Position numbers and translations under genes: made by a program. A DNA stretch of 64,000 nt from CAVUMR01 sp963742715. GTDB lineage: Bacteria > Actinomycetota > Actinomycetes > Mycobacteriales > Micromonosporaceae. The stretch's first letter is position 1; the number at the start of each line of letters is the position of its first letter. A model generated the notes under the pieces. That model saw only the letters and a list, made by a program, of their open reading frames with translations, did no database searches and had not been told where the DNA came from. The stretch is from contig CAVUMR010000001.1 in assembly GCA_963742715.1 (NCBI GenBank), positions 868,001 through 932,000 on the forward strand. The letters are read 5' to 3'. Positions 16,040 through 24,734 of the stretch are shown piece by piece.

Positions 16040-17264
16040 GCCGCACGGCCCGGCGCTGTGGCCGTATATCGGCCCGCACGCCGGCGTGCCAACCGACGCG
16101 GCACCGGTCGCGGTCCTGCACCAGCGGGTCGACCCACCGGTGCTGGGCGGCGCGGTCAAGCCGGCCAACCCGCACGGCTACCGGGACTCCGCCGCCGACA
16201 TCGCCGCCGCGCTGGTCACGGCCGGCTGGCCGGTCTGCACCCCCGGTCAGGTGACAGCCGGTCAGGTGACATCCGGCCAGGAGTCCGGACCCGAGGACGC
16301 CTGGTCGTACCCGGACACGCCGGCCGGGATCGCGGCGGCGCTGGAGGCCGGCGCCGGGATCCTGTGGTGCAACACCACCGTGTTCCGCGCGCACCCGGTG
16401 GCACAGCTGCCGCCGGGGCTCGACCCGCTGCTGGTCAGCCAGCCGTTCGGCGCCACCGAGGACTACGAGGACAAGAGCCGCTGCCACGAGCTGCTGCGCC
16501 GACACGGCGTGCCGGTGCCTACCCAGCTCTCTGTCACCGCTGGCAGCGCCGGCCCTGCCGACCTCGAAGGCACGCTCGCCGACGCGCTGGCCGGTGCCGG
16601 GCTGACGTACCCCTGCGTCGTCAAGCCGTGCCGCGGCCGGGGCAGCGAAGGCGTGACGGTGGCGCCGGACGAGCCGACGGCACTGGCCGCTATCCGCGCG
16701 CTGACCAGCGCGGTCACCCGGTTGCCCGGTGGTGGCACGGCGCCCCGGTACGGCGAGGTCGTACTCGTCGAGGAGTACCTGCCCGGTACCGAGTGGACGG
16801 TCACGGTGCTGCCGCCCGGCCGGTACGACCGGCTCGGCGCGGTCGGCACGCACTGGGCGCTACCGCCGGTACGGCGTACCGGACATGACCGGGGCGTGCT
16901 GCCGTACAGCGGGCACGTACCGGTCGAGCGCAACAGTGTCGCGGTGCCGGGACGGCCGGAAGGCGCGGTCGCCACGATGGTGGCAGCCGCCGAACAGGTG
17001 GCCGGCGCGATCGGTGCCACCGCCCCGGTACGGGTGGACTGCCGCGCCGGCGCGGACGGCCGGTACCGCGCGTTCGACACCAACCTCAAGCCGAACATGA
17101 CCGGTCCGGGCCGGCCGGGTCGGGATGGCGCGCGCAACCTGTGCGGGCTCGCCGCCGAGGCCGCCGGCTGGCGGTTCGAGGATCTGGTGCTGGCGATGGT
17201 CGGTGGCGCCCGGCCGTGGCACGAGCAGGTGGACAGCGTGGCCGCGGTACCGGTGGCGCGATGA
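16032..17264 (+). CDS. ATP-grasp ligase, D-Ala-D-Ala-ligase-like
   Basis: 410 aa, ATG at 16032 overlapping the dioxygenase stop. The ATP-grasp core is recognisable: TYPCVVKPCRGRGSEGVTV (ATP-site Lys and Gly-rich loop, ~residue 195), VLVEEYLPGTEWTV (the grasp strand, ~245), and a metal-binding Asp/Asn end VRVDCRAG followed by DTNLKPNMTGPGRPG. The last is close to the N-T-x-P-G-M-T ending of D-Ala ligases. It should join a carboxylate to an amine with ATP, and is a good candidate for making an amide or dipeptide in this cluster. Coupled by ATGA to the next small ORF. Confidence 0.88.
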   Translation: MSEPHGPALWPYIGPHAGVPTDAAPVAVLHQRVDPPVLGGAVKPANPHGYRDSAADIAAALVTAGWPVCTPGQVTAGQVTSGQESGPEDAWSYPDTPAGIAAALEAGAGILWCNTTVFRAHPVAQLPPGLDPLLVSQPFGATEDYEDKSRCHELLRRHGVPVPTQLSVTAGSAGPADLEGTLADALAGAGLTYPCVVKPCRGRGSEGVTVAPDEPTALAAIRALTSAVTRLPGGGTAPRYGEVVLVEEYLPGTEWTVTVLPPGRYDRLGAVGTHWALPPVRRTGHDRGVLPYSGHVPVERNSVAVPGRPEGAVATMVAAAEQVAGAIGATAPVRVDCRAGADGRYRAFDTNLKPNMTGPGRPGRDGARNLCGLAAEAAGWRFEDLVLAMVGGARPWHEQVDSVAAVPVAR

Positions 17265-17458
17265 GCCGCGCCCCGCTCACGGCCGCCGGCAGGGCCGCCG
17301 GCAAGGCAGCCGGCCTGGTGGTCGCGGTCGCCGCCGCCCTGCTGGTCGCCCGTCGGGCGGCCCGGGTACGGATGCGGCTGACCGGCTCGCGGGAGTCCAA
17401 CTGGCGTCCCCTGCCGCCCACCGGCGACCCGGCCCGCCGCGCCCGGCGGATGACATGA
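17261..17458 (+). CDS. small single-helix membrane protein or peptide, unknown
   Basis: 65 aa. ATG overlaps the ATP-grasp stop (ATGA) and its own stop overlaps the carbamoyltransferase ATG (ATGA), so it is held in a fully coupled operon, which argues that it is translated. It has a hydrophobic helix (GLVVAVAAALLVA, ~residues 18-30), then Arg-rich residues and a C-terminal part containing S-N-W-R-P-L-P. It resembles in position the tiny membrane proteins (DUF5989-type) that accompany carbamoyltransferase/SGNH pairs elsewhere, but the sequence is not recognisably that family. Confidence 0.55.
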   Translation: MSRAPLTAAGRAAGKAAGLVVAVAAALLVARRAARVRMRLTGSRESNWRPLPPTGDPARRARRMT

Positions 17459-19185
17459 CCGCGGTACTCGGCATCTCCTGCCACTACCACGACGCGGCGG
17501 CCGCGCTGGTGGTCGACGGCGACGTGGTGGCCGCGGCGCAGGAGGAACGGTTCAGCCGGATCAAGCACGACCCGTCGTTCCCGGTACACGCGATCCGGCA
17601 TTGCCTGCGGGCCGGCGGCCTGGCCGGCGCCGACCTGGACCGGGTGGTGTTCTACGAACGCCCGCTGCGCAAGCTGGGCCGGGTGCTGGTCAGCGGCCTG
17701 GCCGGAGCGCCGGCCAGCGGTCCGGTGCTGCGTCGCAGCCTGCGCCGCTGGTGGCAGGACAAGCTGTGGGTGCAGGCCGCGATCGCCCGCCAGGTCGGGG
17801 TGCCGCCGAGCCGGATCTCGTTCGTCGAGCACCATCTCGCCCATGCGGCGAGCGCGCTGTTCGCGGCGCCCTTCACCGACGCGGCGACGCTCACCGTCGA
17901 CGGCGTCGGCGAGTGGAGCACCGCCACGATCGGCTGGGGTACCGGCGACTTCGACGGCGGTACCAGCCAGCTCCACCTCACCAGCGGCCTCGACTTCCCG
18001 CACTCGCTGGGCCTGCTCTACTCGGCCTTCACCGACTACCTCGGCTTCGAGGTCAACGAGGGCGAGTTCAAGGTCATGGGCATGGCGGCGTACGGCCGGC
18101 CCCGGTACCGCGACGAGCTGGACCGGATCTGCCGGATCCACCACGACGGGTCGCTCTCCCTCGACCTGCGGTACTTCGCCTTCCACACCGACGACACCCG
18201 CACGTTCACCGACCGGCTGGTACGGCTGCTCGGTGCGCCCCCGCGTACCGGCGGTCCGGTCGACCTGGACAGCGCGCAGGGCCGGCACTACGCCGACGTG
18301 GCGGCGAGCGTGCAGGCGTTGTGCGAGGACGCGGTGGTGGCGATGGCCTCGTACGCGCACCGGTGCCACCCGTCGCCCAACCTGGCGTACGCCGGTGGCG
18401 TGGCGCTGAACGGGCTGGCCAACCGCGCGATCCTGGAGCGCACGCCGTTCGAACGGCTGTACATCCCGCCGGCTCCCGGCGATGCCGGTGGCGCGCTCGG
18501 TGCCGCCCTGTACGCGTATCACGTACTGCTCGGACAGCCCCGGCGGTACGTCGGCCAGCACGCCGACCTCGGTGCCAGCTACCAGTACGAGGTGGCCGAG
18601 ACGCTGCGCGACTGGGGCGTCGACTCGGTACGCCACGACACCGACGACCTGTGTGCGGTGACCGCGGACGCGATCGCGGCCGGGCAGGTCATCGGCTGGC
18701 ACCAGGGCCGGTTCGAGTGGGGCCCGCGCGCGCTCGGGCACCGCAGCATCCTGGCCGATCCGGGGCATCCGGAGATGAAGGAGCGGATCAACCGGAAGGT
18801 GAAGTTCCGCGAGCAGTTCCGGCCGTTCGCACCGGCGGTACTGGCCGAGGAGGCGGGCCGGTACTTCGCCGGACCGGTCGAGCAGGACCCGGTGCGGTTC
18901 ATGCTGATGGTCCTGCCGGTGCGGGACGCGGCGCGGGACCAGCTCCCGGCCACCACGCACTTCGGTACCGCCCGGGCGCAGACCGTGCACCGCGACCATG
19001 CCGGGCAGCTCGCCGGGCTGCTCGATCACGTACAGGCCCGGACCGGGCACGCGGTACTGCTCAATACCTCGTTCAACCTCCGCGGCGAACCGATCGTGGC
19101 CAGTCCCGCCGACGCGCTGGCCACGTTCTTCCGCAGTGACCTGGATCTGCTCGTGATGGGGAGCCATGTCATTTCGAAACGTTGA
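17455..19185 (+). CDS. NodU/CmcH-family carbamoyltransferase
   Basis: 576 aa. The N-terminal domain opens with ISCHYHDAAAALVVDGD and contains the Kae1-like metal/active site HHLAHAASAL, where carbamoyl phosphate is used to make carbamoyladenylate. The C-terminal YrdC-like domain has FEWGPRALGHRSILADP and NTSFNLRGEPIV. Length and both domains are complete. The enzyme O-carbamoylates a hydroxyl on a small molecule. It overlaps the preceding small ORF by 4 bp and the SGNH hydrolase gene by 20 bp, inside one operon. The acceptor is presumably the product assembled by the ATP-grasp and dioxygenase neighbours. Confidence 0.94.
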   Translation: MTAVLGISCHYHDAAAALVVDGDVVAAAQEERFSRIKHDPSFPVHAIRHCLRAGGLAGADLDRVVFYERPLRKLGRVLVSGLAGAPASGPVLRRSLRRWWQDKLWVQAAIARQVGVPPSRISFVEHHLAHAASALFAAPFTDAATLTVDGVGEWSTATIGWGTGDFDGGTSQLHLTSGLDFPHSLGLLYSAFTDYLGFEVNEGEFKVMGMAAYGRPRYRDELDRICRIHHDGSLSLDLRYFAFHTDDTRTFTDRLVRLLGAPPRTGGPVDLDSAQGRHYADVAASVQALCEDAVVAMASYAHRCHPSPNLAYAGGVALNGLANRAILERTPFERLYIPPAPGDAGGALGAALYAYHVLLGQPRRYVGQHADLGASYQYEVAETLRDWGVDSVRHDTDDLCAVTADAIAAGQVIGWHQGRFEWGPRALGHRSILADPGHPEMKERINRKVKFREQFRPFAPAVLAEEAGRYFAGPVEQDPVRFMLMVLPVRDAARDQLPATTHFGTARAQTVHRDHAGQLAGLLDHVQARTGHAVLLNTSFNLRGEPIVASPADALATFFRSDLDLLVMGSHVISKR

Positions 19186-20203
19186 CCCGCGGCTGCTGCG
19201 CGAGCGGTACGCCCGGGCCCCGCAGCTGCGCGAGTACGACCAGCTCGAGCCGCACGTACACCCGTACGTCGGGCTCGCCTCCGGCCGCGGTATCCGTACC
19301 GCGCGGGTCAGTACCGACGCGCACGGGTTCCGGCGCACTCCGGCCGGTACCGGCATGGTCGACACGCTCACGCCGGTGTCGGAGCTGGACGGCGTGGTGC
19401 TGGGTGGCTCGTTCACGTTCGGGGTGGGCTCCTCCGGCGACGGCACGACGCTGGTGGCGCACCTCGCCGAGGTACGTGCCGAGCGGTGGCTCAATCTCGG
19501 CATCCGCGCCGGCAACTCGACCCAGGAGCTGACCGCCGCGCTGCCGTTCGTACCGGGGGTCCCCCGGGTCGTGGTGTGCAGCGGCGCGAACAACCTGGTG
19601 GCCGCGTTGCAGACCGACGGCCGGCACGAGGTGTACGGCCCGATGTTCTTCGAGGCGGCGGTCGACACGGTCGCTCAGGTGGCGGTACACGATCTGGTCG
19701 AGTTCGTGTCGTCCGGCGCCCGGCCCCGGCGGCGCGGATGGCGACCGCGGCGGCCGGACCCGGCTAACGCCGCACCGGACCCGACGACCGGCGCACCGGC
19801 CGCGACGGTGCTCACTTTGGCCGAGCGGCTGCGCCGGGCGGTCGACCGGCAACTGCGCGACCTGACCGCGCTGGCGCGGCTGGCCGGCGACCCGGACCGG
19901 ATCCTGTTCTGCGCCCAGCCGTTCGCCGACAGCATCGACCGCGCACACGTACCGGAGGAACGTCCGGTGTTCGCGCTGCACGACCAGCGGCAGGGCGAGC
20001 GCTGGGCACAGGTGCGCGGATTCGCGCTGGCCCGCTGGCCGGAGTACGTCGACGCGCTCCGCCGCGGCTGCGCCGCGCTCGGCGTGCGCGTCATCGACCT
20101 GCCGGCCGCCGGGTTCGACGGTTGGTCCTTTGTGGACCGGCTGCACCTCACCGACCACGGCTACCGGCAGGCCGGCCAACTCATAGCGGAGGCGCTGCTG
20201 TGA
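19166..20203 (+). CDS. SGNH/GDSL-family hydrolase
   Basis: 345 aa, ATG within the carbamoyltransferase 3' end. Block I is VLGGSFTFGVGSS (nucleophile Ser), block II Gly in NLGIRAGNST, the Asn block is VVCSGANN, and block V is DRLHLTDHGY with catalytic Asp and His. An Arg-rich linker interrupts the domain near residues 185-215. No signal peptide is seen, so it probably acts in the cytoplasm as an acyl esterase or transferase. Carbamoyltransferase plus SGNH pairs recur in other natural product and surface polysaccharide loci, which supports a joint role. Confidence 0.85.
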   Translation: MSFRNVDPRLLRERYARAPQLREYDQLEPHVHPYVGLASGRGIRTARVSTDAHGFRRTPAGTGMVDTLTPVSELDGVVLGGSFTFGVGSSGDGTTLVAHLAEVRAERWLNLGIRAGNSTQELTAALPFVPGVPRVVVCSGANNLVAALQTDGRHEVYGPMFFEAAVDTVAQVAVHDLVEFVSSGARPRRRGWRPRRPDPANAAPDPTTGAPAATVLTLAERLRRAVDRQLRDLTALARLAGDPDRILFCAQPFADSIDRAHVPEERPVFALHDQRQGERWAQVRGFALARWPEYVDALRRGCAALGVRVIDLPAAGFDGWSFVDRLHLTDHGYRQAGQLIAEALL

Positions 20204-20379
20204 TGCGACTGCTGGACGGAGCGTTGCGGCTGCACGCGTGGTGGGCGTACCAGCGGGCCGGCCGCCCCGAGCGAGCTGGCCAGCCACGGCCCGAGCGGCG
20301 GCGACCGGTCCGCGGATGGCCGCGGCGGGGTGGCGGCACGACCGCCCTGCCGGACGAGAACGTGTACCCGCTGTGGTGA
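20203..20379 (+). CDS. tiny coupled ORF, unknown; possible peptide or accessory protein
   Basis: 58 aa; the ATG shares its first base with the SGNH stop (TGATG). The N-terminus is amphipathic (MRLLDGALRLHAWWAYQ), the middle Arg/Gly/Pro-rich and basic, and the C-terminus changes character to TTALPDENVYPLW, ending in an aromatic. The next gene begins 14 bp after the stop. A leader-like basic part and a distinct C-terminal segment would fit a ribosomal peptide precursor, but a small assembly factor is equally possible. Confidence 0.45.
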   Translation: MRLLDGALRLHAWWAYQRAGRPERAGQPRPERRRPVRGWPRRGGGTTALPDENVYPLW

Positions 20380-20393
20380 CCGGAAAGGCTGCG

Positions 20394-21299
20394 ATGACCG
20401 AGGAGGCCGCGGTGACCGAGGAGTTCGTCACCGTCGACGACGTGGTGCTGTGGACCGCGCGCAGCGGGTCGGGTTACCCGATGGTGCTCTCCCACGGCGG
20501 CCCCGGGCTGAACGACAACCTCGGCGGGCTGGCCGCCATGATCGACGATCTCGTCACTGTGTACCGCTATGACCAGCGCGGATGCGACCGGTCCACGGCC
20601 GGTGGGACGCCGCAGAGCGTGGAGAGGTCGATCGCGGACCTGGAGGCGCTGCGGCGGCATTTCGGGGTGGAGCGCTGGATCCTCGGCGGCCACTCGTGGG
20701 GGGCGAACCTGTCGCTGTTCTACGCGCTGCGGTACCCGGAGCACACCGCCGGCCTGCTGTACCTCGACGGTCCGGGGCTGGATCCGGGTGCCGCCAAGGC
20801 CGGTTGGGAGATCCGGGAAGCGCGGCTCACCCCGCAGGAGTGGGACGAGGCGCTGTACGAGCTCAGCCGGGTGGACGACCCCGATCCGGAGCGCCGGGAG
20901 TACGCCCGCCGCCGCTGCGCCCACCTGTTCTGGATCTCCGACTTCGCGGACCGGGCCAACGCGCCGGATCCGGAGGTGGCGCCGCTGTACACGGTCACCC
21001 GCGATCCGGCGATCTACCAGGCGATCACCGACGACGTCGCCCGGCGGCTGGCCGAGCCCGGTTTCGCCGAGGCGGTACGCGCGTGCCGGGTGCCCGCGCT
21101 GGTCGTGCGCGGCGCCGCCGACCCGATCCCGGGCGAGCTGTCCGCGCACGTCGCGAGCGTGCTGCCGGAGGCGGCGTACCACGAGCTGGTCGGGGTGGGG
21201 CACACGCCGTGGCTGGAGCACCCGGAGCGGCTCGCCGCGGTCCTGCGCCCGTTCCTGGCCGAGGTGGTCGCGCGCCAGACCGCCCCGACCACTCGCTGA
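20394..21299 (+). CDS. alpha/beta hydrolase, prolyl aminopeptidase-like
   Basis: 301 aa; ATG at 20394 follows GGAAAGG; GTG at 20376 is an alternative. It has an oxyanion loop SHGGPGLND, nucleophile elbow GGHSWGANL (Ser ~ residue 102), catalytic Asp in RGAADPIPG and His in GVGHTPWLEHPE. RYDQRGCDRS and the acidic cap are typical of proline iminopeptidases (S33). It is last in the plus-strand operon starting at the dioxygenase. It may trim an N-terminal residue from a peptide or hydrolyse an ester in the product. Confidence 0.88.
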   Translation: MTEEAAVTEEFVTVDDVVLWTARSGSGYPMVLSHGGPGLNDNLGGLAAMIDDLVTVYRYDQRGCDRSTAGGTPQSVERSIADLEALRRHFGVERWILGGHSWGANLSLFYALRYPEHTAGLLYLDGPGLDPGAAKAGWEIREARLTPQEWDEALYELSRVDDPDPERREYARRRCAHLFWISDFADRANAPDPEVAPLYTVTRDPAIYQAITDDVARRLAEPGFAEAVRACRVPALVVRGAADPIPGELSAHVASVLPEAAYHELVGVGHTPWLEHPERLAAVLRPFLAEVVARQTAPTTR

Positions 21300-21306
21300 A
21301 GTGAGT

Positions 21307-23277
21307 TCAGCCGGCGATCAGCTTCTCGAAGAAGTCGACCAGCCGGGGTACGTGGTGGTCGAAGGTGAACTCGGCGCGGGCCCGCCGCATCGCGTCCTGC
21401 CCCTGCCGGTGCGAGCGCTCCGCGCGCAACCGTTCGGCCAGGTCAGCGCCGTCGCGGTACGGGATGCCCACGCCGTACTCCTCGGCCAGCCGCTGTACCG
21501 CGACGGTGTGCCCGGTGTTGTCGCGGAACAGCCACGGCAGCCCGGCCATCGCATAGGTGCCGATGCGGGCCGGCAGGTTCAGGTCGTTCCATTCGGCCCG
21601 GCGGATATCCCCGTCGTTCGTACTCGTGTGCACGTGGCACCAGCCGGCGTCGTACCGGGACAGCTCCCGCACCCAGTACCGCGGCTCGACCGTGGCGTGC
21701 TGGTGCAGGTACCGGGAGTCCAGGTGCCCACGCATCCAGTCGGCTCCCCAGCGGCGGAACGACGTGCCGTACACGTGGACGTGGATGCCCGCGGCGGTCA
21801 GGTCGGCCAGCGGCTCGACGAAGATCCGGCCGGTACACACGGTGTGCGGTTCACCGTCCGCGTCGGACAGCTTCGGCGACCACTCGTCGGTCATCCAGTC
21901 GGCCTTCGGCGGGTCCCCGTCCAGGATCAGCACGCTGGACTCCGGGAACCGCAGCCCGAGGGTGAGCTCGCACCACTCCCGGTTCTCCGGCGAGATGAAG
22001 ATCCGGCCGGCGCACCGCTCGAACACCTCCCGCAGCTGCGGCCACAGGCCCATCTGGATGGCCATGGTCATGCTCTCCTTGAGGTGGAACACGACCGGCA
22101 CCCCCAGGTCTGCCTCGATGACGTCGTGTACCACCGGGATCGCGTGCCAGTTGAGCAGGCCATAGACCACGTCCGGCCGGAACCTGCGCACCTCCGACAG
22201 CCAGTCGCCCTCGGCGAAGATGTCGGTGACGTTCCCGAACGGGTACGGGCCGGTGCTCTCGAAGTACGGCGGCTTGGGCAGCCACAGTCCGGCCAGCCGG
22301 TGCCCCTGCTCCTCGAACGCGAGGATCCGCTCCGGGTTGAAGCCGATCGCGCCGACCAGCAGGATGCGCAGGCCGTCCGGGCGCGGCGGCGGGGGTGCGG
22401 GCAGCGGACCGTACCGGGCCCGCTCGTCCACCGGCATCCCGGAGTTGACCGGTTGCCAGTCCAGCCACTGTGACCCGTCGACCCGGTAGAACTGCCGGTA
22501 GTAGGACAGGCCGTTGTCCAGGTCGAGCGGGTCGGCCGGGTGTACGCCGCGACCGGCGACGATCTTGTGGTGCTGCTCCGGGTGGTCGCCCCACTCGCAG
22601 CTCACCACGCCGGTGTACGCGAAGCGGGCGCCGGCGCGCAGCAGGCCGGTCCAGAAGTCCAGCTCCAGCGTGTCGGAGACGCGCTCGTGCCGCTCGGTCC
22701 AGCGCACCGTGTCGTCGAGTCCCCGCCGGTGTACGACCTGGACCAGCGCGAACGGATTGCCGCTGCGTACCGGGGTGTCCGCCGGGGGCTCGGCGTCGAG
22801 CAGCCGCTCCTCCTGCCCCGGCTCGACGTCGTCGCGCAGGCTGCTGCTGATGGTGAACCGCCGGATCAGCTTGCCGGCCGGGGCGCGACGCCAGCGCAGT
22901 CCCGCGTAGGCGAGGTTCACCTCCGGTTGGTTGTCGAGCAGCCGTACCGCGGTGGCCAGGTGCTCGCGGTCCATCACGTCGTCGGAGGGCAGGTACGCCA
23001 GGTACCGGCCGCGGGCGGCGGCGACCGCGCGGTTGAGCGCGGCACCGAGCCCGTGGTTGTACGGCAGCCGGGTCACCCGGATCCGCGGATCGTCACAGCC
23101 GGCCAGCAGGTCCGCGGTGCCGTCGCGGGAGCCGTCGTCGACCACCACCAGTTCCCAGTCGGTGAAGGACTGGTTGAGCAGGCTGTCCAGGGCCCGCGGC
23201 AGGTAGGCCGCCTGCTGGTAGGTCGGCATCAGGACGGACACCACGGGTGTACCGCCGGCGTCGGGCGACTCGGCCAT
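21307..23277 (-). CDS. two-domain glycosyltransferase (GT2 + GT-B-like)
   Basis: 656 aa; ATG at 23277 is chosen behind AAGGGATGG. Residues ~12-220 are a GT-A family 2 domain: VSVLMPTYQQAAYLPRAL, VVVDDGSRDG and the DxD-like PSDDVMDREH. Residues ~330-650 form a second, GT-B-like domain (RILLVGAIGFNPERIL, ISPENREWCEL, TYAMAGLPWLFRDN) close to spore-Maturation/GT1-type C-terminal folds. It is convergent with the hydrolase gene after 7 bp. It could add a sugar to the cluster product or to a surface polymer. Confidence 0.85.
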   Translation of the reverse strand: MAESPDAGGTPVVSVLMPTYQQAAYLPRALDSLLNQSFTDWELVVVDDGSRDGTADLLAGCDDPRIRVTRLPYNHGLGAALNRAVAAARGRYLAYLPSDDVMDREHLATAVRLLDNQPEVNLAYAGLRWRRAPAGKLIRRFTISSSLRDDVEPGQEERLLDAEPPADTPVRSGNPFALVQVVHRRGLDDTVRWTERHERVSDTLELDFWTGLLRAGARFAYTGVVSCEWGDHPEQHHKIVAGRGVHPADPLDLDNGLSYYRQFYRVDGSQWLDWQPVNSGMPVDERARYGPLPAPPPPRPDGLRILLVGAIGFNPERILAFEEQGHRLAGLWLPKPPYFESTGPYPFGNVTDIFAEGDWLSEVRRFRPDVVYGLLNWHAIPVVHDVIEADLGVPVVFHLKESMTMAIQMGLWPQLREVFERCAGRIFISPENREWCELTLGLRFPESSVLILDGDPPKADWMTDEWSPKLSDADGEPHTVCTGRIFVEPLADLTAAGIHVHVYGTSFRRWGADWMRGHLDSRYLHQHATVEPRYWVRELSRYDAGWCHVHTSTNDGDIRRAEWNDLNLPARIGTYAMAGLPWLFRDNTGHTVAVQRLAEEYGVGIPYRDGADLAERLRAERSHRQGQDAMRRARAEFTFDHHVPRLVDFFEKLIAG

Positions 23278-23321
23278 CGACCATCCCTTCGGTGCCGGAT
23301 CAGTCTCGGACTTCGGCGGAA

Positions 23322-23434
23322 CTGCCACCGGTCCCGGAGCCTGCCACCGGTCCCGGACCGGCCACCGGCCCCGAAACCTGCCGCCGGCCCCGGAACCAGC
23401 CAACGGCCCGGGAACCAGCCAGCGGCCCCGGAAG
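23322..23434. repeat. six degenerate ~19-bp tandem repeats
   Basis: Units start near 23322, 23341, 23360, 23378, 23397 and 23416. Consensus is C-x-G-C-C-A-C-C-G-G-x-C-C-C-G-G-A-A-C, with a broken seventh unit. They lie in the leader of the minus-strand glycosyltransferase gene, upstream of its ribosome site. Confidence 0.8.
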
Positions 23435-23486
23435 CGGCCAACACGAGAAAAAATCGTGTCTTTTCGGAATTTTCTCTAACCGGACG

Positions 23487-23515
23487 TTGACAGCGTTACC
23501 GCCCAAATGTGCAAT
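23487..23515 (+). promoter_or_regulatory. sigma-70-type promoter for the secreted protein gene
   Basis: TTGACA (23487-23492), a 17-bp spacer and TGCAAT (23510-23515), in a locally A/T-rich patch 43 bp before the ATG. The -35 is perfect; the -10 matches four of six bases. Confidence 0.45.
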
Positions 23516-23557
23516 CAGTGTGCCCCGCAACACATTCGCCCCTGCAGAGGAGTCTGC

Positions 23558-24685
23558 ATGTCCCGACGCGTCCCCCGCCTGGTCGGGTTGTCAGTGGTCG
23601 TCGCGTCGACGACCCTGGCCGCCTTCCTGGCCACCCCCGCCTCCGCCCAGCCAGCTGAGTCGACCGCCGCCCCTGCGGTCAGCAAGGCCCCGGCCGGCAC
23701 GATCGCCTCGATCACCGACGGCCTCGCCCGCAACCTCGCCACCACGCTCGCCGACGAGAGCACCCGCACCGCCGTCGTGAGCGCCGCCCTGACCGGACCG
23801 GTCGACCTGGCCGCGATCCGCCCGACCTCGTTCGCCAGCGGCTTCGCCGCCGCCAACCGGTCCGTCCTGGCCGCCAAGGGCCTGCCGGACACCGCCGGCT
23901 CGATGATGCAGGTCCGCATCGCCGACCCGAGCATGAACGCCGCGCTGGCCAAGGGCGCCGTTCCGCTGGTCGCCGGCTCCCCGAACGACGACAGCATCAC
24001 CGCGGTCACCGCGTACCGGACGAACGGCCGGTCGGTCGTGCTCGACGCGGTGAAGCTGCCGAAGTCCCCGGTCCTGGTCGTCGAGGTCAACACCGCCAAG
24101 GCTCTGCCCCTGGGCCTGAAGCAGATGGACTCGATCTTCGCCAGCCGCGGCGTCGCGGCCGCCAAGACCCCGTCCAAGGCGCAGCTGACCGACGGCTACT
24201 GGGCCACCAAGATGGACACGGTCCGGCTCAACGACGACGAGGAGCCGTGGGTCGAGGGTGACGCCGAGATCTACACGATCACCGGCGGCTTCGGCTTCGA
24301 CAGCCACGTCGCGGTGGCCACCGAGCAGATGCCGTACCTGGACAACGACGGCACCACGTACACGCCGGGCCAGGTCATCGTTCACTGGTTCCAGTACAAG
24401 TACAACCTGGCCGACGTCGTGATGATGGAGGACGACGGCGACACCAACTACCAGCAGCTGGCGATCGCGATCGCCGACGCGCTCCTGACGATTGCCGACG
24501 GCGGCGCGTACATCCCGCTGGTCAACGCGATCCTCAACGCGATCCCGACGTCCTGGTGGACCAACGACCCGGACTACGCGGACTCGTGGTACACGCTGGC
24601 CCAGTCCAGCTCCGGCCACCTGGTCGGCGCGGCCAGCAACGGCCAGATCGACGTTGTCCCCTACTGGGTGTCCGGCACCGGCTGA
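23558..24685 (+). CDS. secreted protein, possibly DUF3103-like
   Basis: 375 aa, ATG behind AGAGGAG. A signal peptide covers ~1-32 (RRVPRLVGLSVVVASTTLAAFLA, cut after ASA). The mature N-terminal half is Ala-rich and helical. The C-terminal half contains EPWVEGDAEIYTI and GFGFDSHVAV, an acidic stretch with MMEDDGDTNY, and ends in a Trp-rich part. The pattern recalls DUF3103 exported proteins, which have no established activity. A promoter-like sequence is just upstream and a strong terminator hairpin follows, so it is probably monocistronic. Confidence 0.75.
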   Translation: MSRRVPRLVGLSVVVASTTLAAFLATPASAQPAESTAAPAVSKAPAGTIASITDGLARNLATTLADESTRTAVVSAALTGPVDLAAIRPTSFASGFAAANRSVLAAKGLPDTAGSMMQVRIADPSMNAALAKGAVPLVAGSPNDDSITAVTAYRTNGRSVVLDAVKLPKSPVLVVEVNTAKALPLGLKQMDSIFASRGVAAAKTPSKAQLTDGYWATKMDTVRLNDDEEPWVEGDAEIYTITGGFGFDSHVAVATEQMPYLDNDGTTYTPGQVIVHWFQYKYNLADVVMMEDDGDTNYQQLAIAIADALLTIADGGAYIPLVNAILNAIPTSWWTNDPDYADSWYTLAQSSSGHLVGAASNGQIDVVPYWVSGTG

Positions 24686-24697
24686 GCCAGCCGACCA

Positions 24698-24728
24698 TGG
24701 GGCGCCGCGGCCACGCCGCGGCGCCCCA
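24698..24728. terminator. bidirectional terminator hairpin
   Basis: A 13-bp perfect stem, TGGGGCGCCGCGG with its complement, over a 5-nt loop, between the convergent stops at 24685 (+) and 24735 (-). It has no U-tract, as is usual in high-GC actinobacteria. Confidence 0.8.
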
Positions 24729-24734
24729 CTGTCG

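Noticed and set aside
16032..20379. A lanthipeptide, lasso or graspetide cluster of known type
   Set aside because: No lanthionine synthetase, B1/B2 lasso proteins or PqqD-like element. The ATP-grasp resembles D-Ala ligases rather than graspetide ligases, and neither small ORF has a known core motif.
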